DNA of 64,000 nucleotides from Leptodontidium sp. MPI-SDFR-AT-0119. Its lineage: Eukaryota; Ascomycota; Leotiomycetes; Helotiales; Leptodontidiaceae. Within the stretch, counting starts at the first letter, position 1. Each line of letters begins with the position of its first letter. Under the pieces are notes generated by a model. The model was not told where the DNA came from and did no database searches. It saw nothing but the letters and a program-made list of their open reading frames with translations. A program made the translations under genes and the position numbers. The stretch is taken from NCBI GenBank assembly GCA_020726505.1, contig JAHLEZ010000020.1, forward strand, positions 248,001 to 312,000, written 5' to 3'. Shown here piece after piece: positions 10,701 through 20,370 of this stretch.

Positions 10701-12919
10701 GGGACGAGACGAGAAGCGAAAACCTGGCAAAAGAAGTAGTCCTTCAAATGGCCGTGAAAGCCGTGAACGATACGGCTGGTCCAAACGGACTGATTCCAAC
10801 ACTTCTAGTTTTCGGAGCATATCCTAGACTTTCGTACGAAGACCCACCATCTGCGGATATGCTTACTAGAGCAAGGGCAGTTCGGATAGCAATGACGGAA
10901 TTGCGAAAGATTCAAGCCGTACGAAAGATCAAAGATGCTCAGAGTATAAGGAACGGCCCTGATATTACCGAGACCGTACGACTTCCATTACAATCTTCAG
11001 TGAAAGTATGGCGGGAGAAAAAGGGATGGACAGGCCCGTTTTCGTTATTATCGGTCACGGGGAAAGAGTGTGTTGTTCAATTGCCTTCAGGACCGACTTC
11101 CTTTCGTACGACGGTGGTTAAGCCGTTTTACACGGAAGAAATCGCCGAGGCCCCGGAGGACCGTGTACGATCAGACCAGGTGTCTCCTTCAGTACGGCCA
11201 GTTGTCTTGATTCCGTTTAAGACAAAGCAGGAACTCGAGAAGGGACTTGTACGATCACCAGAAGTTTTCCTGACTCGGAAAGAACAATCCGACTTAGACC
11301 TATCTCGTACGATGCGAGCAGCAGGGAAGATCACCAGCCCTGGTCTTCCATTTGAAGAATCTCAACAAAAGGAGATTGATAGCTTGATTGCTCGAGGCGT
11401 ATTTGAGTTCGTACGATACGACCCAAGGCAACATCGCGGACGGATCTTTAATTCCCGGCTTGTTAATGAAATCAAAGGGAAGACAACTGAAGCTCCGTAC
11501 GAGAAATCCAGACTCGTGATCCAAGCGTATAATGACGCGGGAAAGGAACAGATCCTCACTCAGTCTCCGACGATTCAACGGATCAGTCAGCGACTAATTC
11601 TGGCACTCTATCCGTCACTCGTACGAAAAGGGTTATCGATCTTTATTCGGGATATTACTCAGGCGTATGTCCAGTCGACAACTTTTCTGAATCGTACGAT
11701 CTATGCGAGACTGCCAAAGCAAATTGCCAGCAACTACTCGCCGGATACAATCATGCTCGTACGAAAGCCATTATACGGTATCCCGGAATCAGGAACACAC
11801 TGGTGGGGGACGTACGACACACATCATAAGGTCAAGTTGCATATGGAAACGTCTTCGTACGATCCATGCCTTCTGATTACTCAACCAGGAATGCCGTTTG
11901 GAGTAGTTGGAATGCAAACGGACGATACCCTGATCTTGGCTACTAACGAGTTCCAAGAGAAGGAGGAGAAAGAACTCGGGATTGCCGGTTTCTCTGCAAA
12001 ACCGAAGGATCGTTTATCGTACGAATCACCCCTCGCGTTCAACGGATGTATCGTGCATGATCGAAAGGACTTCGTCCAAATCCTTCAGAAAGGGCAAGGC
12101 GAGAAGTTAGCTGAAGTTGACTTAAGAGCACCGGACCGTACGAACCAGTATCGGGAACAACGGGCTCGAGGGGCATATATCGCAACTTTATGCCAACCTG
12201 AAGCTTCGTACGACCTATCAGTTGCGGCTCAATTCCAAGAACCAGAGGATACCGACGTAAAGAACTTGAATAAGCGCATTCAGTGGCAGATTCAAAACAT
12301 CGGACGAGGATTAAACTATATTCCTTTGGACTTACATCGTACGAAGTTATTTGTTTTTGTCGACGGATCCTTTGCGAATAACAAGGACTTAAGTTCCCAG
12401 CTTGGATACGTAATGATTCTCGGCACGGAGGACGACGACCCCGATTCGAACGATCAAGACTCGTTTCTTCTTTCTGGAAATCTATTTCATTGGAGTAGTA
12501 CGAAGAGCAAACGAGTAACACGAAGTGTCTTAGCTTCCGAGATTTACGGTATGGTTAACGGGGTTGATATGGCAATCGCGGTGAAGAGTACGATCGATAT
12601 TATCACGTCGCGGCTTGAGATACCAGCGATCCCAATCGTTGTTTGTACAGACTCGTTCTCGCTGTACGAATGCCTCGTGAAGCTTGGCACTACGAAAGAG
12701 AAGCGGCTAATGATCGATATCATGGCTTTGCGTCAATCGTACGAACGACGAGAACTTGCAGAAATCCGATGGATCAATGGTCAAGACAACCCGGCGGATG
12801 CGATGACGAAGTCAAACCCGAACAAAAGCTTGGAAAAGCTGATTGATAATAATCAGATTGTAGTACGAGTAGAAGGATGGGTTAAGAGGGAAAAGAAAGT
12901 AGAGCCAGGGGAGGAATAA
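7784..12919 (+). CDS. Copia Gag-Pol polyprotein (1711 aa, single frame)
   Basis: The first ATG of the frame is at 7784 (MIPPPEVTYP); an upstream TTG at 7745 would add only 13 codons. Domains in order: Gag core about residues 290-500; a CCHC-like knuckle (CIVCKKEGCWSTDH) near 536; aspartic protease with DSGAA near 671; GAG-pre-integrase HHCC zinc module (LHRRFGHPS ... CEQCQLH) from about 802; integrase D-D-E in VIVDILYL, FVHDAGTNF and GKVERYH (about 867, 922, 958). Reverse transcriptase follows, with FIRDITQAYVQ near 1287 and QTDD in place of the usual YVDD near 1378. RNase H has FVDGSF, ASEIYG, CTDSF and NPADAMTK (about 1525-1670). No stop or frameshift separates gag and pol, so their ratio must be set some other way. 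Many S-Y-E/D, R-T and V-R dipeptides are by-products of the repeated CGTACG motif. Confidence 0.96.
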   Translation: MIPPPEVTYPLDTEAWGEPFDLANDEHQTLKRVNNHITLALVRYRQKEFWDYGLWEEFKEGFEGWTEDTFAIGSREAVKDLRTYLLDHGVWVREQRGSISYAQTLADVLEEEEPHEWTDQNRRTYAQWKSQGQDRNRQGTPTSTVQSEPPARHAISDNSRDSPIVRTQEAEDPLSEPIQTTQRQPQTSGQYLSPPPHVVLNENTVSSDRTSYANLAKSLSPDRGQTAKQRYPAYERFSPTPHPALDNNLPSRDQAYETVERPLRQHSYEDDPPTPRAPPPEPTVSYESRTIIPNSRLLTDLMKVYSNESRKYGGEQYDILDIRLQVFFDCCTKIGISSDQYHLAFSIMLKGRAADFYYDKIAGRSYDFPTMIRMTRNHFETEENQQKYLSEWRETTLISTIAKNPEKSRLECLEIMFDSLRTAQRGLSREYQTEHNLRDQVLNACRGVEECSLALYKPAQTFEGLCADLRSAIATAVRTREVGTYLQNRSYDHDHNLVERQFYGKARRFPDRTAPNQFQKRTFRPRNPSNDRTNRKCIVCKKEGCWSTDHPEAEQKAAWAKVKNHLMTEFNGSEEATQAFLSSYEDFPREFDCTTIKEVPEDTEEWKDEDEPEGFFTEYGEVDGRQMIQVLNDESTKHAFLQRDPTKHSYEGEVFVIGDRYSSEVFQGIMPDSGAAGISTAGKQQVQALLKLDPSLEVDRTSSQTHTIRFGKGVAESEGSILVRTPIGQVRFWIVPTNTPFLLCIQDMDSLGVRLDNLQNIMIQGDKRIPIVRKWGHPWMMIHTMKDTFMYQHFTETELRQLHRRFGHPSVEKLYRVLQRAGHEETNLRTIEKISKFCEQCQLHTKNPGRFRFSLKDDIEFNFSVIVDILYLSGAAVLQAVDEATGFNAARFLKDNSAKTTWITLRTCWIDTYLGPPDYFVHDAGTNFASSEFRANARTMNVDVKEVPVEAHQSVGKVERYHAPLRRSYEIIWDETRSENLAKEVVLQMAVKAVNDTAGPNGLIPTLLVFGAYPRLSYEDPPSADMLTRARAVRIAMTELRKIQAVRKIKDAQSIRNGPDITETVRLPLQSSVKVWREKKGWTGPFSLLSVTGKECVVQLPSGPTSFRTTVVKPFYTEEIAEAPEDRVRSDQVSPSVRPVVLIPFKTKQELEKGLVRSPEVFLTRKEQSDLDLSRTMRAAGKITSPGLPFEESQQKEIDSLIARGVFEFVRYDPRQHRGRIFNSRLVNEIKGKTTEAPYEKSRLVIQAYNDAGKEQILTQSPTIQRISQRLILALYPSLVRKGLSIFIRDITQAYVQSTTFLNRTIYARLPKQIASNYSPDTIMLVRKPLYGIPESGTHWWGTYDTHHKVKLHMETSSYDPCLLITQPGMPFGVVGMQTDDTLILATNEFQEKEEKELGIAGFSAKPKDRLSYESPLAFNGCIVHDRKDFVQILQKGQGEKLAEVDLRAPDRTNQYREQRARGAYIATLCQPEASYDLSVAAQFQEPEDTDVKNLNKRIQWQIQNIGRGLNYIPLDLHRTKLFVFVDGSFANNKDLSSQLGYVMILGTEDDDPDSNDQDSFLLSGNLFHWSSTKSKRVTRSVLASEIYGMVNGVDMAIAVKSTIDIITSRLEIPAIPIVVCTDSFSLYECLVKLGTTKEKRLMIDIMALRQSYERRELAEIRWINGQDNPADAMTKSNPNKSLEKLIDNNQIVVRVEGWVKREKKVEPGEE

Positions 12920-13289
12920 CATCGTACGATACGATGATTTCATTTGTCAAATGCGTGTTTTTCATTTCATTTCAGTCACTCATTTGAATACCGTACGAAA
13001 CGATGGTTATGCATTTCTCGACCAAACAAATAATATCTAATACGACGATCGACTACCTAACGACCAACTGTCCAACGATAATCCAACAACGAATCGATTA
13101 AGGGAAATCTCCATTGGTTTCCTTCGTACAGGCTCCTGTACGAAGTACTTATCCCAAGCACCGCGCAAAGGTTGAAGATGAGCTTGAGTCCATTCACTTG
13201 AAGGGAGCCTCCGTACGATGCCCAGAAGCTTGGCTGTGAGAAGGAATTGTGCTTGCAAACAAAAGGGAACACAAAAGATACGTACGAAG
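12920..13289 (+). other. Non-coding segment after pol in the copia element
   Basis: No open frame of note on the plus strand. It carries CGTACG-type sites near 12922, 12993, 13213 and 13281, and a short inverted pair CTTCGTACAGG / CCTGTACGAAG around 13122-13144. The 3' untranslated end of the antisense gene probably lies here. Confidence 0.5.
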
Positions 13290-14240
13290 TTACAAGACAA
13301 TCGGAGCATCTCTGGACCCATCTTCTATCAAGCCCCTTCGTACAGGTCCAGCAATGAGTCCCTGTGGTGCCCTCCGCACAGCAACCACTTGAACTTCGTC
13401 ACTCTCGTTTCCTGAACCTCCGTCTTCGGACGATGAGTCCTCAGGAGGGGGATTACAACGAGCGGCATGATCTCGCCACTTGCAGTTACCACAGCTATCC
13501 CCGAAATGACCTTGAACCGAAGCACAGTCAGGGAAAGGCGTTAAGCCACGCCGGGAACATTCAGCACAAGGAACAGCTCGGACAACACCTCTCGATTGAA
13601 TCAAGAGGGCATTGACGTACGAAGGCCGATGTGTCATAAGCTGCTGGGGTGTGATGCGCCCTTGTACGAAGGCGACATCACGTCCTGGCATGGCCAAGAC
13701 TGTTTGTTGCAACGCATTATGACACAACGGGCCCAGCTGCTGCCCGCCGATAATGAGCATGGGATGGGCGTTGGCGTTGGCAGCAGCCAGCGCGGCATTG
13801 ACGGCGTTGAAGAGAACAAGGGCCCTATACGATGTTAGTTCTTAGACAAAAGGACCGGAGGTTCGTACGAGAAGCTATATCCTGGGGATAAGGGCCAGCT
13901 CGTATGAAGAGAAAAAGACTAACATTGTGTGGTGTGGTGTGGTGTGGTGTGGCTACGCAGGCGTTAGTACCACCTCACTAAGGTTGCAGCAGCTGTGCGA
14001 AGCTAGTCTCGAGGGGGTAGACTTCGTACGAGGGAGAGTACTCACCTGGTTGTGGTGGTGGTGGTGGTGGTGTTGTGGCCTACGGAAGACCTTTCGTTAG
14101 TACACAGCGACAACGAATCAGATTACCTTGCAGGCAAGGCGGAAAAGAGAGGCGCCGATTCGTACGAGGCTATCTCAGGTCGTACAGAGAATATCTGAGG
14201 AGGAGGAGAGCTGTACGAAGAAGAGAAAGGGGACTTACTG
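13290..14240 (-). CDS. Antisense accessory gene of the copia element: 178-aa six-cysteine protein with spliced leader exons
   Basis: The main exon is 13824-13290. Reading upstream on the minus strand there are introns 13825-13923 (GTTAGT...CTAAC...TAG), 13953-14045 (GTGAGT...TACTAAC...TAG), 14080-14126 (GTAATC...TACTAAC...TAG) and perhaps 14195-14238. Splicing the first joins AT to G and creates the start codon in the context CACAATGGCC. The product begins MALVLFNAVNAALAAANANA and is 178 aa. Its key feature is C-x2-C-x10-C-x10-C-x2-C-x8-C at about residues 87-124 (PCAEC ... PFPDC ... CGNCKWRDHAARC), which resembles, from memory, the fungal DUF3716 cysteine pattern and probably binds zinc. An acidic Ser/Glu/Asp segment follows. 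Leader exons are low complexity (CCA and CCACA repeats). Introns survive because the sense RNA used for transposition is not spliced at antisense sites. Confidence 0.72.
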
Positions 14241-14300
14241 TTGCTGCTGCTGTTGTTGCTGTTGGTTGAAGAAGAAGAGAAGAAGAAGAGAAGAGGGAAT
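13928..14300. repeat. Cluster of microsatellites in the antisense leader
   Basis: GTGTG repeats at about 13928-13952, TGG repeats at about 14051-14072, CTG/TTG repeats at about 14240-14264 and GAA/AGAAG purine repeats at about 14268-14295. The first two coincide with short antisense leader exons. Confidence 0.8.
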
Positions 14301-14550
14301 TCAGAAAATCTCTTTTGTGCGTGGAAAAGGCTAGCAGCCAGCTGGCGAGAGACGTACGAGGAAGGAACGAAGTCGTTCCTTCCCAAAGCGGTCACTATTC
14401 AACATAGCGAGCCGAAGTCACATGGAGCACGTGCTTCGTACGAAGGAAGAAGAGGAGCTGGGGATAATGCGCTAGGTTGCGCGCACTTCGTACAGAGGAG
14501 AAAGAAGGAAGGTAGGAGAGTTTTTCTTCTGACAAAAGAAGAGTTGCCAG

Positions 14551-14825
14551 TGTTGGGATAGCCTTAGCTGAGGGGCATTCTCTTACTCTGACAGCTTCCA
14601 AAGATAGTCGTCTCTCCTGGCCGAGATGAAGCTTGGTTTCATACCTTGCCTCCTGGTTTCGTACGAGTAATGCTTATACGAGCTACGGGGTTTAGTACTT
14701 GATGTATTTAAGGTAGCTTTCCCTTTCGTACGAAAGGGACACACGGAATATACTTGATCAAACTTCACTTGTTATATTCTTTGTCACCCTGATATCAGGT
14801 ATCGGACCTTGGTTAGATACCAACA
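14551..14825 (+). repeat. 3' LTR of the copia element
   Basis: 275 bp, same sequence as the 5' LTR as far as I can read. A purine-rich tract (about 14492-14520, AGAGGAGAAAGAAGG...) lies upstream, and GACAAAAGAAGAG at 14531-14543 is nearer; either could be the polypurine tract. Confidence 0.95.
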
Positions 14826-17800
14826 ATTAATAACTTAAAGGCCTTAATAAACGCAGAAATACGTTTAGGTCGTGTTTTAGACTTTAAAACATACTCTTTA
14901 AAGCTTTATATCAGGTCTTTCGTATCGGATATTAAGTGAAGTGGAGATAAAGGTACTAATGCGCGCCCTTCGCGTCTTATTTAACGAAACCGCGGTATAT
15001 TTAATAGTAAAGCGCGCCTGTGGGCATAAAAAGGACTATATCGAGCCTCACGAGAAGGTTAAGAGTAATACTTATGCGGGTTGTATAATGTATGGCGTTT
15101 ACTTTAATTAGAATAGAGTACTTATTAATTTGTGGCGGCACTTATATAAACGTATATAACGACAAGTTAAGAGTCTTTGTAATTAAGTTTTAGTTCTGTT
15201 TCCTTTATAGTTTAATTAGATTTTCTCTTGCTAATAGTCTTTTAACTTATAAGGTTATGCCTAATTAAATATACTTGTAAAAATTCCTCTAGGGGTCTCT
15301 AAATCGTTACTCGTTAGTCTCCGGCTATAATTAACTTCGCCTAACGTACTTACTCTAATAAAGTAACTTTATAATACTCTCCTCTTTTAGTTATATAATA
15401 ATAACCTGCGTTATTTAAACATCTTTATTATTATAAGAGTTAGCGTTAAATATTAATTTTCTAGTACTCTTTAAGGCGTTATCATTTTAGTCTACTGACT
15501 TCTTAAGAGTTCTAGTACGCTCTATTATAAAATCACGCGGTTTAGAAGTTATAGGAGTATTAATTTTATTGTTATTATTTTCGGATTCTTTATTAAAGCT
15601 TTTTACGTCTTGGGATAGTTTAAAACGCAGTTTTTGCACAGTATTAAGTCGTCCTTTCCCTTTGCCTTTACCTTTGGCCCTAGTAGCTCTAAATGTTAGC
15701 GGAGGAGTCGTAATTTAATTAATTGACTTTTAAATAGCGTTAAGTTTGATTTTTCCTTATACCACGGCTTTTCCTGTGTAGTTTAAGAGCCTTAAGTGTG
15801 TAATTAAGTTCTCTTAATCTAACTCTTGTTAAATTATAAATTTTTGCCTATTAGTTTTTATATTCCCGGTTATAAAGCTTAATCTATAGAATATAGGGTA
15901 TTTATCCCGGTCTAGTATCTTCTCTTTACACTATAGTCAAATAAAGTTATTCTCTATAGATACTCAGAGCTTAGCAAATATTACTTGTAAAGGATTATTA
16001 AAATTATATTAAATAAGTATAATAGTCTTTCGTCGACTGTTTAAAACAGTAGTAATAGTAAGAGAAACCTTATATAGCTCATTTCTTAAAGCCCCGGGGT
16101 CAAATTCGGGCCTAAGACAAGGTTTTAGCCGGCTAGGGATAGGGGATAATTCTATATTAATAACCTCCGGCGAAGTCGTCTTTTTATTACTCTTTTTTAT
16201 AAGAGGCTTTAGTATAAGTATATCTAGTATATCCTTCGCGTCTTTCTTTGCTAATTCTAATCTAGTATCTCGTCGTTTCCGCTTTGTTTTCCTTATAATT
16301 AGTAGTTAATTTATACTAAATGCCGTGGCCGAGTTCTAGTTAGGTTTGCGCGCCTTTTTAAATTTTCTACTACCTTTTATTTCTTTAGCTACCGCGCGCT
16401 TAGAGGCACGAGTCGAAGGTATATTAAACTTAATATATGCCAAATTACAGATTAATTAAAGGTGTTGTCGCTAAGTTATTTGCTGTACTATAGTAGTGAG
16501 GGCAAATTGAGGGACTAAAAAGAGGGGGTTAGTGAGGCTCGCTAAAATCGGTGACGCTGACACACGTTAGGAAAACGATTGTAGTTTCAGCACTGTTATC
16601 TCCCCTACTAACGAAAGTGCTTCGTCGTTCTCCACGTGGGTTCGAGCATGCTAGGTCTTGTCACTCGCTTCCGCTGTAACAATCCATTCTGCCGTTTGTC
16701 CTAGCGTTCAGCCCCCTTCAACAGGGCAGCCCGAGAGCACCCCAAGAGTGTCCTATCCCATAGCCCAGGAGGGATATTTCGGTGATCTGGGAGTAAAAAT
16801 AATACAGTATTTAAAAACGATTTATACAGATTTATTTAAACTATAAAACGCCCGTAGTGCGTTTCGACGATTAACTATAAAAAACAAATCAAAATAAATT
16901 TCTTTCGAATTTTATACTTTGTTTTTACATTTTGCAAATAAAGCCTGTATTTTTAATTTCGAATAAAATTTCGTATTATATAAAAAACTTACGACTATTT
17001 TGCAAATAGCTATAACTTTAATAATCGATGCTTTAGTTATATATAAAGCGGTAGCTAATAAATATTTATTAATTAATTAAATGCTGAAAAAAGTTTAAAA
17101 AAATGAAATTAATCATTTAACAAATTCAAACTAACACTATTACTATTAACCGTTATTATTAATACTAACAATAACAAAATACTCGTAACGTTTTGTCATA
17201 ATACGCCTGCTATTTCGAAATTTAAACCGAATACTTTTTAGGCTATTTTTTTTTTCGCGCGTTTCCGATTTTTAAAAATATCGATTAAATATTTCAATAT
17301 TTAAATAAGCTGTGTTTTTTTTTCACAAAAAAGTAAAACACTATTTAAAAATTACTTAAAAAAGTTAAAATAGTTACTATAATTAAAAAAAACGAACCTA
17401 TTTGTTATGAAGTTAGAAAACGTTTAATTGTTTTTTTTTAAAAAAAAAGTTAAAATTATATTACGTTAATATAAATATAAATTTAAACTAGTTAGTAAAA
17501 AAAGGCAGTTTAATTTTATTTTGTATTATTAATCGTAATAATAATAATATTTATTTTTTACGCTTATTGATATAAAATTAAATAATTATTCGTTTATAAA
17601 TAATATTATTTATAATGAAATTCCATGGATCCCCGTTATTATCCCCCCAACTCGTTCTAAGGATTCTCCGGTCGACTAGCTCAGCCTTTCGTCTAGAATA
17701 AGATTAGTATTATGACTCGGGGAGAGGGTTTCCTCTTACACGTGGACTTAACCCGGATTGCCTAACGAGTGGCTAACGTGAGTTATTAACGCTATCCTTT

Positions 17801-19080
17801 TAGATAGAGCACGGAAAGACCGGGCCAATAATTCTACTTCTAAATTACTATACAATAGCTAGACCGAGCATAAACTATAAACTATAAACCATAAACTACT
17901 TCGTCACCGGGGTAATAGCTGTTTATGTAGGCGGTATTACTTTAACTTAAATAAGAAATAATTCTTAGAATCTAGAAACCCTATTAGACGATTTCCCTTG
18001 TTATCAAAGAAATCTCTAAAAATCTTAACTATAATTACTAACCCGAGTACTATAGTATAAACTATAAACTATAAACCGTGAACTATGACTTATTCTAGAG
18101 GCGAAAACTATAAAATCTGCCGGCTATTACTATAATTAACTATGCCCTCTCTCTCAGGTAAGCTCGGTCTAGCGTTTAAAATAGGTTATAACTTACGATT
18201 TATAGTTTATAATTTATAATTTATTTTATAAATCACAATAATTTTAAGAGCTTTATATGCTACGATTTGTTAAACTCTATAAACAAAAGGGCGTTAGTCA
18301 GCCGCGTTCCCTCGTTCCCTAGGCAAGCTATTTTTTCTAATCTTAGTACATAGATCACGTCTTTTTTAAAAGGTCTATGTATATAAGCGCCCACCGACTA
18401 CTATCACTAAAGCAAAGTACTAACTCCGTGATTACTAGGCGAAACTAACTACCCCCATAAGGGCGAATTATAGCATTATAGTAATAAACGGCTCGTACTA
18501 CGATTCGTTAAAAAACACTAAAAAGGTCGTTAGAGAACTAATTAAGGGATAGCTTATAGCCTTATAAAAAAGCCGAGGGCTTTTATAAATATTATAGTGT
18601 CCACTCTAGTAGTTTTAAACCTTTTCTAATCGTACTACAATCTATATTAATAACATCCCTAGCCACTCGAGACAATAGCGACTTTAAGCGTTATAATTAT
18701 AAGTATTATACCTAGCGTCTATTAGCTACTAAACCAAGTAAATCTATACCTCTCCTCTACTACGTAAGTCTTTACCTCTGCCCGAGATAACTCTAATTAA
18801 ATATATATACTAAAATCCTAACTAGTGCAACGAGCCTCCCTCGTATTAAGGCTAACCTAATAGCGCCCAATAAGAACCTTAAGGCCCTAGTTAATATAAT
18901 TATTGACTATAATATAGTCGGCAAGTTAGTTGTTTATTTACTCTATAGCCACGAGCCCCTAAAGCCAGGCGAGGTCAAGCTCAAGAACAAGCTCGAAACT
19001 GTCCCCGGCACGTGAATACGACCTATCCCTGCTACTTCGCTCGACCCTTTTTGTATCTATAGCATAGCCTTTAAGATTAA
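14826..19080. other. RIP-degraded repeat DNA, origin mostly unknown
   Basis: Strongly AT-rich with stops in all frames. From about 16480 down to 14900 the minus strand shows long protein-like stretches interrupted by TAA/TAG (for example DRDKYPIFYRL near 15880), so a degraded gene or transposon of unknown type once lay here. About 16550-16790 has near-normal composition and may be a separate short insertion. 16800-17630 is extremely AT-rich. Around 17866-18250 there are clusters of the heptamer AAACTAT/ATAGTTT. No functional gene seen. Confidence 0.5.
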
Positions 19081-19371
19081 TGTGAGAATAGGTGAGCCAA
19101 TCAGAAGAGAGGAAGCGCAGTGGTCGAACACGTGATTAAAGATAAAGTAGATTGCTTGCTTACTTAAGAGAAGAGCCATAAGGGCTCTTCGGTAGTTATA
19201 TACACAATAATAGCTTCTCTAGAAGCTTCGACGACTACGTAATTAACTTCTCTAGAAGCTTTGACTACGTAATCGAATACGAGAGTAATTTCCGGTCCGC
19301 GTAAGCAGTGGAGATTACTCCGGCTATTCTCGCGTAGAATCGGCACGAGTTACCGAAGTCAAAATCTAACA
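19081..19371 (+). repeat. LTR-like sequence at the left end of a copia relic
   Basis: 291 bp bounded by TGTGAG...CTAACA, less AT-rich than its surroundings, with a repeated CTTCTCTAGAAGCTT block inside (near 19203 and 19245). The following sequence reads like degraded Gag. I could not find a matching copy at the right end of the relic, so LTR identity rests on the termini and position. Confidence 0.5.
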
Positions 19372-20049
19372 ATTTCTTAGGACTTATTTAACTTCCCTAT
19401 TAGATTTAATAAGAATAGCTAGCTCTTATTAATTAAAAACTAATATAATAGGAAATTCTATAAATAACTCTTAAAAAACAAAGGGTTAATCGCCGTCTTA
19501 AGAGCTCTTAAACCGATTAAGGCGTAAACAAGACGTTAATTTAAACTCTCGATTTGCAAAATACACTAAAATAATAATACCTCGGTTATAGGAATTAATA
19601 AATTAACCGAGTACGAAAAGTAATATACGAAGAATAATATTAATATTAAGGGTACCCCTTCGTATACGCATTAACTTAATAAGGGAGCTAAGCGCGTAAG
19701 TAAGGAAATTATCGAAAAGTCTATTAAGATACGCCTTTTAATAAACCTACTAAAGGAGCTTTAAATAAAAGTAACTATAGCGGCAATTACTCTTTATAAT
19801 ATAAGTCTGGTTACTTAAAAAGGCTTTAAGAGTCTAAATAAGATCTTTTATACTTAGTTTAGGTAATATTTTCAGTACTACGACCCTAAGCTTATTTAAA
19901 AGCTCAATACTAATATACGACTTAACTAAAGCAATATATAGGCGTACGGCTATAAAGTTTACCTTATAATCAAGGACTAAAAGGCTCTTTAATAAAAGAG
20001 AATATTTAAAATTAACTTAAGAGCGCACCTTAAATACCTAGTAAGATAC

Positions 20050-20060
20050 GTCTCGTTTAA
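20050..20060. repeat. Left copy of the LINE target-site duplication
   Basis: GTCTCGTTTAA (11 bp), repeated exactly at 25907-25917. Confidence 0.85.
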
Positions 20061-20370
20061 ATTTTTTTTTTTTTTTTTTTTTTTTTTTCCTTTTAACGTG
20101 CTGTATTAGTTGTAAACTATGTAGCACGGCTAGTCTACTAGTGTGTCTTCTTTTGTTATATATACTATCCTTTATAATATGATTGCCAATGTGACTTTAG
20201 GAACATTCTCCTGAGATAAACAAATTAATATTAATACAATAAGAAAACTTGCGTAAACAAAGGAAATGATTAAAGGCTTAAAAGCCTGTGGTAAAAAGGA
20301 ATACTTTATTTGAGACTAAGACAAGACCTTAATCTTTTTCTTTTTCTGCTCTTTGGCTTTTTTCTAAGTG

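Larger units (their letters stand above)
7348..14732. repeat. Dispersed CGTACG (TCGTACGA) motif array across the copia element
   Basis: By hand I count about 53 perfect CGTACG sites within the element, plus roughly 25 near matches such as TGTACGA or TCGTACA. Spacing is irregular, usually 40-230 bp with a mean near 140 bp, and close pairs are rare. Sites occur in both LTRs, the leader, gag, pol, the 3' non-coding part, and in introns and exon of the antisense gene. In gag-pol they fall in all three codon phases: about 16 as Ser/Ala-Tyr-Glu/Asp, 11 as Arg-Thr and 10 as Val-Arg. The motif is therefore conserved as nucleotide sequence, not as protein. Chance would give about two in this length; I found about seven in the other 56 kb. 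Function unknown. Confidence 0.9.
7239..14825 (+). mobile_element. Complete Ty1/copia LTR retrotransposon with accessory antisense gene
   Basis: The 7587-bp element is bounded by 275-bp LTRs that I read as identical, each starting TGTTGGGA and ending TACCAACA, and by a 5-bp target duplication ATTAA (7234-7238 and 14826-14830). It holds one uninterrupted gag-pol frame in the copia order (protease, integrase, reverse transcriptase, RNase H). About 1.6 kb of extra sequence between pol and the 3' LTR carries a gene on the opposite strand. Base composition is near 48% GC by eye and RIP-type stops are absent, in sharp contrast to the DNA on both sides, so insertion is very recent. The whole element is studded with CGTACG palindromes (separate entry). 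It is probably capable of transposition, though this is not shown. Confidence 0.95.

Noticed and set aside
13928..14300. Short tandem repeats as a CRISPR-like or telomeric array
   Set aside because: They are simple di-, tri- and pentanucleotide microsatellites without spacers.
16620..16660. GGGTTCGAGC as part of a tRNA T-arm
   Set aside because: No matching acceptor stem or anticodon arm around it.
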